Assembly (NCBI GenBank): GCA_944392655.1
Contig: CALXXL010000017.1
Coordinates: 1 to 45,589, forward strand
Direction of reading: 5' to 3'
From: an uncultured Victivallaceae bacterium
GTDB lineage: Bacteria; Verrucomicrobiota; Lentisphaeria; Victivallales; Victivallaceae
DNA length: 45,589 nucleotides
Below are positions 36,378-42,357 of the stretch, one piece after another. Below the pieces are notes generated by a model, which was given only the letters and a program-made list of their open reading frames with translations, was not told the origin of the DNA and did not search any database. The stretch's first letter is position 1; the number at the start of each line of letters is the position of its first letter. The position numbers were made by a program, and so were the translations under genes.

Positions 36378-36392
36378 GCAAAATGCGTGCCA
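36378..36392 (-). promoter_or_regulatory. Near-consensus sigma-54 (-24/-12) promoter for clpB
   Basis: Read on the minus strand the sequence is TGGCACGCATTTTGC followed by T, preceded by C. It matches the known TGGCAC-N5-TTGC core at every core base, with the diagnostic GG and GC ten bases apart. The predicted transcription start is near 36366, giving a leader of about 40 bases ahead of the AAGGAGG site of clpB. No activator gene is present nearby. Confidence 0.55.
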
Positions 36393-36473
36393 GAATTTTA
36401 TCCAGGCGGAAAGGGGAGGGCTGGCAATAATAGTGCGTCATAATGGCTCAATTATCCTGAAAAGCTATATGTC

Positions 36474-36491
36474 AAAATGGCACATAAAGAA
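36474..36491 (+). repeat. Direct repeat of the rpmA start region (upstream copy)
   Basis: AAAATGGCACATAAA here is identical to the sequence spanning the rpmA start codon at 36600-36614, and 17 of 18 bases match when extended. The copy could encode a 12-codon peptide (MAHKEKITIFYN, stop at 36513-36515), but I see no good ribosome-binding site before it. The rpmA promoter candidate lies between the two copies. Confidence 0.6.
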
Positions 36492-36518
36492 AAAATTACG
36501 ATATTTTACAATTGAATC

Positions 36519-36546
36519 TTGATATTTGTTCAGTTGGCGGTATATT
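36519..36546 (+). promoter_or_regulatory. Candidate sigma-70 promoter for rpmA
   Basis: TTGATA, a 16-base spacer and TATATT end about 56 bases before the rpmA ATG. The match is reasonable (five of six at each hexamer, or close to it). Confidence 0.55.
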
Positions 36547-36602
36547 AAAAAATCTGATAATGGAAATATAAAAAAATTGTATATAAAACAGGAGAACATA
36601 AA

Positions 36603-36851
36603 ATGGCACATAAAAAAGGACAGTCAAGCAGCCGTAACGGTCGTGACAGTAATCCGAAGTTTTTAGGTATCAAGGCGTTCGGTGGTGAATATGTATCCGC
36701 CGGCAGCATCATCGTCCGTCAGCGCGGAACCCGTTTCCGTCCGGGCAAGAATGTCGGTCTGGGACGTGACTTCACAATTTTCGCTTTGATTGACGGCAAG
36801 GTTGTATTTGACAAAGCCAACCGCAGCGTAAGCGTAGCTCCGCTGGCTTAA
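36603..36851 (+). CDS. rpmA: 50S ribosomal protein L27
   Basis: The 82-residue protein of the large ribosomal subunit reaches the peptidyl-transferase centre with its N-terminal tail. The opening [19 protein letters not shown] and the segment [22 protein letters not shown] are diagnostic. The N-terminus starts directly at the mature sequence, without the processed Firmicutes-type extension. AGGAGAA precedes the ATG. In most bacteria rplU (L21) lies just upstream, but it is absent here. A terminator-like hairpin separates it from obg. Confidence 0.98.
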   Translation: MAHKKGQSSSRNGRDSNPKFLGIKAFGGEYVSAGSIIVRQRGTRFRPGKNVGLGRDFTIFALIDGKVVFDKANRSVSVAPLA

Positions 36852-36870
36852 TCGGCGGGTGTGAGTAAAA

Positions 36871-36896
36871 AACCCGGGGGACGCCCGGGTTTTTTT
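36871..36896 (+). terminator. Terminator or attenuator between rpmA and obg
   Basis: AACCCGGG and CCCGGGTT pair around a five-base loop, and T-runs follow on the plus strand. It lies 20 bases after the rpmA stop and could end or reduce transcription before obg, 48 bases further on. Confidence 0.85.
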
Positions 36897-36943
36897 GTAT
36901 ACCGGCACCGGCGGGTGTAAATTATGGTCGAAAGGGAAATATT

Positions 36944-37957
36944 ATGTTTGTGGATAAAGCAAGAATTACTGTAAAAGCCGGCGACGGCGGCAACGGCTGC
37001 TGCAGTTTCCGCCGGGAGAAATTTATCCCCAAAGGCGGTCCTGACGGCGGCGACGGCGGCGACGGCGGCAATATCATACTTGAGGCGGTTGACAGCGAAC
37101 AGAGTCTGGTTGATTTTCTCTATACCCGTCATTATACTGCTGATCGCGGTCCGCATGGCAAGGGTAAAAATATGCACGGGCGCAAGGCGGACGATGTGGT
37201 GCTCAAGGTTCCTCTTGGCACTATTGTCTCCGATGCGGACTCCAATGAGGTTCTGGCAGATCTTGACAGTGCCGGTATGCGCGTGGTTGTGGCCAAGGGC
37301 GGCCGTGGTGGTCGCGGCAACACCCGTTTTGCATCCAGCACCAACCGGGCTCCGCGGCAGTGCGAAGCCGGAGAAGAGGGTGAAGAGCGCGAACTTGTAC
37401 TTGAACTTAAAACTATTGCCGATGTTGGATTGGTCGGTTATCCCAACGCCGGAAAATCGACTCTTTTGCGGGCGGTTTCGCAGGCACGGCCCAAGGTGGC
37501 GCCTTATCCGTTTACCACGCTTCAACCGGTGGTCGGAGTGGTTGAACTGGAAGATTTCGGCCGTTTAACGGTGGCGGATATTCCGGGACTGATTGACGGG
37601 GCGCATGCCAATGTCGGGCTCGGTCACGCTTTTCTGAAACATATTGAGCGGACCCATGTACTGCTCTATGTGCTGGATATGGCTGGAATAGACGGGCGCA
37701 AACCGTATGATGACTTCATTCATCTCAAACGGGAGCTGGAGCTCTATATGCGCGGGCTTTCCAAACGTCCGGCGCTGATTGCGGCCAATAAAATGGATCT
37801 TCCCGAAAGCGTGGAGAATCTTGCCGAACTGCGTGAGAAGCTGGCCAGTGATCCGATTGAGATTATTCCAATTTCCGCAGATAAAATTGAACTTAACGGC
37901 CTGATCGCCAAATTGGCTGAGAAGGTGAGAGAAAGTTCTAAATCCATATTCTACTGA
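36944..37957 (+). CDS. obg: Obg family GTPase
   Basis: The 337-residue GTPase acts in late 50S ribosomal subunit assembly. The glycine-rich Obg fold covers about 1-157 (KAGDGGNGCCSFRREKFIPKG, then repeated GGDGG). The G domain follows with G1 GYPNAGKST (165-173), G3 DIPG and G4 NKMD. The protein ends with the G domain; the variable C-terminal OCT or acidic tail found in many Obg proteins is missing. AAGGGA precedes the ATG. It sits after rpmA, the conserved neighbourhood, but behind a terminator-like hairpin, and 23 bases before the next gene. Confidence 0.96.
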   Translation: MFVDKARITVKAGDGGNGCCSFRREKFIPKGGPDGGDGGDGGNIILEAVDSEQSLVDFLYTRHYTADRGPHGKGKNMHGRKADDVVLKVPLGTIVSDADSNEVLADLDSAGMRVVVAKGGRGGRGNTRFASSTNRAPRQCEAGEEGEERELVLELKTIADVGLVGYPNAGKSTLLRAVSQARPKVAPYPFTTLQPVVGVVELEDFGRLTVADIPGLIDGAHANVGLGHAFLKHIERTHVLLYVLDMAGIDGRKPYDDFIHLKRELELYMRGLSKRPALIAANKMDLPESVENLAELREKLASDPIEIIPISADKIELNGLIAKLAEKVRESSKSIFY

Positions 37958-37980
37958 TACAGTTCTGGAGGAGTAGCGGC

Positions 37981-39738
37981 ATGAACCGGCTGAAACGGCG
38001 CGACTGGTTAATCTGCCTGCTGATAGTGGCGGCGGCACTGATTTTGCGCGTCGTCGGCGCGTGGCAGCTGGCGGGGGAAAATAACGGGATGAACGCGGTA
38101 TTTTCCCCGTCTCCGGAAACTGATATGGCAACTTACTGGAAGCTGTCAGGTGAAATTCTGACCGGAGCTTTCACCGGGGAATTCTATTATCAGCCGTTCT
38201 ACTATGCCGTCTGGCTGCCGGCGCTGCGCTGGGTGTGGAATTCAGCGTGGTGCGTAGTTGCGGCGCAGATTGTTCTCGGAAGTGCGGTGGTTTATCTCTC
38301 CATAGTTCTCGGGCGGCTTGCCGCCGGGCGCAACTGCGGGAGAATTGCCGGAGTGCTCAGCGCGATTGCCGCACCGCTTTTGCTCTATACTCCATACCTT
38401 ATCATTGCCAATGTGCAGACCTTCTTTCTCACCGGAGTCGCGCTTGCCGGGCTGATGATCGCCAGGCAGAAAAACCATCATGTGTGGCGCAGAGTGCTGA
38501 TTCTCGGTATTCTGCTTGGATGTGCGATATTGAGCCGCGGCAACGCCTGGTTTGTCATGCCTGGCGTGATAATGCTTTATCTTATTGTACTGGGCTGGCG
38601 GAGAGGAGCATTTGCTGCCGGATTAACTTTATTAGCCGTTATTCTTATACAGCTTCCCTTTATTATTCACAACAGTACGGAACTTGGGCGTTTGGCCGGA
38701 CCATCGACTGCGGCCGGACAGGTATTGGCATTGGGCAACACGCCTGAGGCGCCTCCCGGCGGACGGGATTTCAATTCGCTTGCCGGACCGATGGAGTATC
38801 CGCCGGCTTTTCATTTATGGATGGCTGAGGCCGGAGAGATATCGGTAGCGGAGCAGATTCTGCGCTGGGCTGAACAGGAACCGCTGGCCTTTGCCGAACT
38901 GCAGTTCCGTAAACTTCTATTATTCTGGGATTGGCGCGATATTCCCAATAATGTGGCATTGTACGGGGAGGGAGCGGCAAGTTTTATTGGCTCAATGGGC
39001 TTCACCACCGGGATACTCTTGAGTTTCGGGCTGGCTGGTCTGCTTTACGGCGTGTGCCGTGCGGTGCGGCGTCGCGACTGGGGGCTGTTATGGCTCTGTT
39101 ATCTGGCGGCGGGATTCTGTGCTGCTACGGCGATATTTTATGATCTCTCGCGTTTCCGTGCGCCGATACTGCCGCTTTTGGGTGTGCTTGCCGGATGTTT
39201 CATCATCTGGAGTTGCAGACGGATAAGACGGAACCGCCGCGCGGTGATGATATGTGCCGCGGTTATGATATTTTCAGTATTCATAGTCTGGAACGGATAT
39301 GACTTTTACAGCCGTAATTGCGAAGTGCATGTTATGAAGCTGGCCCGGCCAAACGGGGTGAACGTCGGCAACATGACCCTGGATAATGGGCCGATGAGCT
39401 TTGGCGGCTGGAGCGAATATTATCCGGCTGCCGGAGATGTGGTAAGCAAAAAACTTGTCGCCGACCCGGATTTGCCCGGAGAGGCGGAACTGACGCTGTT
39501 CTGCCGGGAATTGCCGGGAAGGATCTTCCTGTGCATCGACGGGAAACCATACTCATTTGCCATCTCCAAACCGGTGGAAACGGTAAAATTCCCGGTTCAT
39601 GGCAACAGTACCGTTATGGAGGTTGTCACCGTTTCGCCCGGTCTGGCATTTATTTATGATGCGCAGCGTGATTACGGGCGCACGCTTTTAAACGGCGAAC
39701 CACTCTCCGGAGAACTGGTCTTCCGGCTTTTCCAGTAA
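37981..39738 (+). CDS. GT-C-type membrane glycosyltransferase (ArnT/PMT-like)
   Basis: The 585-residue protein has about ten or more membrane segments in its first 440 residues and a soluble C-terminal domain of about 140. The first lumen-facing loop contains ETDMATYWKLSGEIL (about 46-60), an acidic motif like the catalytic loop of GT-C lipid-phosphosugar glycosyltransferases, followed by YYQPFYYAVWLPAL. Such enzymes add sugars from polyprenyl-phosphate donors to lipid, protein or glycan on the outer face of the inner membrane; the acceptor cannot be read from sequence. It lies 23 bases after obg. Its last 51 bases overlap the end of the convergent HAD gene, which is unusual. Confidence 0.78.
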   Translation: MNRLKRRDWLICLLIVAAALILRVVGAWQLAGENNGMNAVFSPSPETDMATYWKLSGEILTGAFTGEFYYQPFYYAVWLPALRWVWNSAWCVVAAQIVLGSAVVYLSIVLGRLAAGRNCGRIAGVLSAIAAPLLLYTPYLIIANVQTFFLTGVALAGLMIARQKNHHVWRRVLILGILLGCAILSRGNAWFVMPGVIMLYLIVLGWRRGAFAAGLTLLAVILIQLPFIIHNSTELGRLAGPSTAAGQVLALGNTPEAPPGGRDFNSLAGPMEYPPAFHLWMAEAGEISVAEQILRWAEQEPLAFAELQFRKLLLFWDWRDIPNNVALYGEGAASFIGSMGFTTGILLSFGLAGLLYGVCRAVRRRDWGLLWLCYLAAGFCAATAIFYDLSRFRAPILPLLGVLAGCFIIWSCRRIRRNRRAVMICAAVMIFSVFIVWNGYDFYSRNCEVHVMKLARPNGVNVGNMTLDNGPMSFGGWSEYYPAAGDVVSKKLVADPDLPGEAELTLFCRELPGRIFLCIDGKPYSFAISKPVETVKFPVHGNSTVMEVVTVSPGLAFIYDAQRDYGRTLLNGEPLSGELVFRLFQ

Positions 39739-40518
39739 TTTGTTGAGCACTTTTATTACGCCGTACTCATCATTGCTCAGAGCGAGCTGATAGTTGCAGT
39801 GCGCTTTCAGATCCGGATGGGCGTTTGCCACAGCGCAGGAGTAGCGGCACTCCTTCATCATCTCCAGGTCGTTCATGTAATCGCCGAAAGCCATAGTTTC
39901 ATCCGGCGTTATATTGAGCATGGACTGGATTCTGCGTATTGCGGTTCCTTTATTGACCCCCTTGCGCATGACATCAACCCAGTTTACTCCGGAAAGCGAT
40001 ACCAGGAAATTATTTTCCAGCTGTTTCATAACCGGCAGCACATAGTGTTCTGCATCGTTATGAAATACTGCCACTTTGCAGAATTCTTCGGAGCCAAGGC
40101 GGGCGAACTGTTCCGGAATCAGTTCAAGATGGGCATAATATTTGGCGGCATTGCCCATAAACTGCGGCTGATTATCCTGGGAATATGCAGCAAGGGTTCC
40201 GCAAATAAGGGTGTAGGCATCAGGTATTGAGCGTGCCAGATTGACAATATTACGGAGATCATCCGCCGGAATATTCTGGACAAAGAGCTCTTTTTCCCCC
40301 TCAAACACCATGCCGCCGTTTTCCGCAATAAATACCATTTTATCTTTTACCGGCTCAAAAAGTTTAAGCAGATTGTAATACTGCCTGCCTGATGCGGCGG
40401 CAAAACGGATGCCGCGGTCATGCAAACGGGTTATAAGCTCAAACAGCCCAGGTGGAATCTGGCTGCGGGAGTCGAGTAATGTACCGTCCATATCGGCGGC
40501 GATCAGTTTTATCGTCAT
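39688..40518 (-). CDS. Cof-type HAD-superfamily phosphatase
   Basis: The 276-residue cytoplasmic phosphatase has motif I DMDGTLLD with nucleophile Asp9 and acid-base Asp11, and motif IV GDYMND (212-217) for magnesium. A C2B-type cap lies between, as in the Cof/YbiV/YidA group, which dephosphorylates sugar phosphates, FMN or other small phosphates; the substrate is unknown. Lys190 is a candidate for motif III. It is 3 bases downstream of the DNA glycosylase gene on the same strand. Its last 51 bases overlap the glycosyltransferase gene tail-to-tail, so both reading frames are real across the shared DNA. Confidence 0.9.
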   Translation of the reverse strand: MTIKLIAADMDGTLLDSRSQIPPGLFELITRLHDRGIRFAAASGRQYYNLLKLFEPVKDKMVFIAENGGMVFEGEKELFVQNIPADDLRNIVNLARSIPDAYTLICGTLAAYSQDNQPQFMGNAAKYYAHLELIPEQFARLGSEEFCKVAVFHNDAEHYVLPVMKQLENNFLVSLSGVNWVDVMRKGVNKGTAIRRIQSMLNITPDETMAFGDYMNDLEMMKECRYSCAVANAHPDLKAHCNYQLALSNDEYGVIKVLNKLLEKPEDQFSGEWFAV

Positions 40519-40521
40519 ATA

Positions 40522-41037
40522 TTATTCTCCATTCAGATACGGAGCAATTTTACTCCGCCATATTTGCAGTTTAGTTTCAAAGTTCACTCTTGCGTTGGCC
40601 GGACTTGTGGATGGCAGCGCTTCGGCTTTGTATTCATTAAATATACACCCGAAAGCCCGTTTAAGATAGTTGTAAGCGGCATTTCCATTGCAGAAAATTT
40701 TTATTGTTTCCGGATGTCTGGCAAGCAGTTCATCTATGCGGTTGTATCTTGCTTCCCGGATAGCGCTGTCTAGACTGCCCTGCCGGATGCAGTTTTCCAG
40801 TACGTCCCACAGTGCGATCTGATGGAGTCGCAGTTTTTCAAGCCGTTCATGATATGGCAATCCTTCCGGGAAACCGCATATCCGGGCCATAATCGGCCAG
40901 AATGCGTTGCGCGGATGCGCATAATATTGTGCCGCCTGCAACGAGGCTTCGCCGGGCATGGATCCGAGAATCAGAATTTTCATCCGTTCAGGAACCACGG
41001 GCGGGAAAGATTTTTTTATATTTAAATCTCTATTCAT
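40522..41037 (-). CDS. Uracil-DNA glycosylase superfamily, deoxyinosine glycosylase type
   Basis: The 171-residue protein has the UDG-superfamily motif 1 GSMPGE (25-30), the segment YYAHPRNAFWPIM (38-50) and motif 2 LPSTSPAN (141-148). These match the family of hypoxanthine (deoxyinosine) DNA glycosylases (TIGR04274-type, UDG family 6), which remove deaminated adenine and sometimes uracil. Mug-type enzymes are the alternative but have different motifs. It would act in base-excision repair. The start could also be the ATG 18 codons in. It is the first gene of a two-gene unit with the HAD phosphatase. Confidence 0.85.
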   Translation of the reverse strand: MNRDLNIKKSFPPVVPERMKILILGSMPGEASLQAAQYYAHPRNAFWPIMARICGFPEGLPYHERLEKLRLHQIALWDVLENCIRQGSLDSAIREARYNRIDELLARHPETIKIFCNGNAAYNYLKRAFGCIFNEYKAEALPSTSPANARVNFETKLQIWRSKIAPYLNGE

Positions 41038-41094
41038 ATATGTTGTCCTGAATGTAATTCCTGTTAATTAAGCCGAAAAACAGAATATTTCAAG

Positions 41095-41109
41095 TTCCAC
41101 AGTATGGAA
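41095..41109. promoter_or_regulatory. Short palindrome in RND upstream region
   Basis: TTCCA-CAGTA-TGGAA, an inverted repeat with five-base arms, lies between the divergent DNA glycosylase and RND genes. It could be a protein-binding site; the short arms make chance likely. Confidence 0.25.
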
Positions 41110-41144
41110 AATTTTGGTAAATAACTTTATATACAATAATTTAA

Positions 41145-41168
41145 AAAAGCATATATTATGTTGCTTTT
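41145..41168. promoter_or_regulatory. Inverted repeat AAAAGCA/TGCTTTT in RND upstream region
   Basis: Seven-base arms AAAAGCA and TGCTTTT are separated by ten bases in the A/T-rich gap. The repeat lies about 20 bases upstream of a second inverted repeat (41188-41210), so both may form one regulatory region. Confidence 0.35.
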
Positions 41169-41187
41169 TGACAAAATATTTCAACCA

Positions 41188-41210
41188 TTGCAAACATATA
41201 TAATGTGCAA
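41188..41210. promoter_or_regulatory. Operator-like palindrome over a -10 box
   Basis: TTGCA and TGCAA are separated by 13 bases that contain TATAAT (41199-41204), 47 bases before the adaptor start. A repressor bound here would cover the likely -10. A convincing -35 at normal spacing was not found; a TTGACA at 41168 is too far (25 bases). No regulator gene is adjacent. Confidence 0.4.
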
Positions 41211-41256
41211 AACAGATTTATTGTGGAATAATCAATATGAAAGGTAACGGTATTAT

Positions 41257-42354
41257 ATGATGAGAAAGAAGTTTTTTACCGGATTGACCGCCGGAGCAAT
41301 GATACTTATGTCCATTGAAATACAGGCGCAGAATATGGCGGTTCCGGTGGTAGGGGTTGATAAGGTTGTCGCTGTTGAAAATATGGAATCCAGGCGTTAT
41401 ACCGGACTGGTTATGTCGCCGTCAGTGGTTAATGTTGTTCCCAGGGTTTCCGGCGAAATTCTTGAAGTTGGTTTTAAAGACGGCGACATCGTCAAAAAAG
41501 GACAGGTACTCTACCGGCTCGATCCGGTTCAATACGAAGCGGCGGTAAAAAATGTTGAGGCGCAGATTGCCGCCAGCAAAGCCAGACTCAATTATGCCCA
41601 GAATAACTATAATCGTAATGAGGCGCTCTATGATAAACTTGCCGCCAGTCTGGATACTATGGAGAGCGCCCGTTCGGCGCTGGAAGAGGAGAAGGCAACT
41701 TTAATGGCCGCCGAGGCGGAGTTGATAAGTGCGAAAGACAACTTGAAAAATACTACGATAGTCGCCCCGATGGACTCTCTGGCAGGGGTGAACAACTTTA
41801 CTGCCGGGAACTATATTACTCCGAGTTCCGGAACGTTGGTAACTCTTATACAAACCTCGCCGATACGGGTACGTTTTTCCATCAGTACTTCCGACTATCT
41901 TTCGCAGTTCGGGAGTTTTCAGGCACTGAAAGAAAACGGTGTAGTAAAAGTGACACTCTCCGATGGCAGTGTCTATCCTGAAATCGGCGAGATTGAATTG
42001 CTTAATAACGAAGCCAACGCAACTACGGACGCAATTCAGGTATTTGCCCGGTTTAAGAATGCCGACTATAAATTGATTACCGGCAGCACGGTCACGGTAG
42101 AGTTGTCCCAGAAGAGCGGGAAGAGTATGCCGGCAGTACCTCCGTCGGCGATAATGCACGACAGCGAAGGCGCCTATGTATATGTGGTTGACGCTGCGGG
42201 CAAGGCGGCAAAGCGTTATGTTGAATTGGGAGCTGTAACACCCGACTATCAGCTGATTACCGGTGGATTGACTGTGGATGAAACGATTATTTCCGAGGGG
42301 ACTCACAAGACGATGGACGGCATGACGGTCAAGAGTGTGGCAAGGGGGAATTAA
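41257..42354 (+). CDS. RND efflux periplasmic adaptor (MexA/AcrA family)
   Basis: The 365-residue protein has a Sec signal peptide (ending about IQAQN, residue 26) with no lipobox, so it is probably a soluble or N-anchored periplasmic adaptor. A barrel-sandwich (biotinyl-lipoyl-like) region begins around VPRVSGEILEVGFKDGDIVKKG (about residues 64-85). Next come an alpha-helical hairpin (about 95-165), the beta-barrel domain (VAPMDSLAGVNNFTAG onward) and a membrane-proximal domain. It would link the RND pump to an outer-membrane channel. A second in-frame ATG directly follows the first. It lies 3 bases ahead of the pump gene. The outer-membrane channel gene is not in this window. Confidence 0.92.
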   Translation: MMRKKFFTGLTAGAMILMSIEIQAQNMAVPVVGVDKVVAVENMESRRYTGLVMSPSVVNVVPRVSGEILEVGFKDGDIVKKGQVLYRLDPVQYEAAVKNVEAQIAASKARLNYAQNNYNRNEALYDKLAASLDTMESARSALEEEKATLMAAEAELISAKDNLKNTTIVAPMDSLAGVNNFTAGNYITPSSGTLVTLIQTSPIRVRFSISTSDYLSQFGSFQALKENGVVKVTLSDGSVYPEIGEIELLNNEANATTDAIQVFARFKNADYKLITGSTVTVELSQKSGKSMPAVPPSAIMHDSEGAYVYVVDAAGKAAKRYVELGAVTPDYQLITGGLTVDETIISEGTHKTMDGMTVKSVARGN

Positions 42355-42357
42355 TCT

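Noticed and set aside
36422-36436. Second GG-N10-GC (TGGCAATAATAGTGC) on the plus strand towards rpmA
   Set aside because: It mismatches the sigma-54 core at two key bases (A for C, G for T) and lies about 170 bases upstream of rpmA, which has a better sigma-70 candidate.
36326-36602. Missing rplU or a small RNA in the clpB-rpmA gap
   Set aside because: No frame of about 100 codons with L21 features is present, and no convincing stable structure was seen; the gap is explained by promoters and the repeat.
37033-37071. Tandem GGCGAC repeats
   Set aside because: These encode the glycine-rich GGDGG segments of the Obg fold and are explained by the protein.
41168-41173. TTGACA as -35 of the RND promoter
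   Set aside because: The nearest good -10 (TATAAT at 41199) is 25 bases away, too far for a normal sigma-70 promoter, and no good -10 lies at 16-18 bases.
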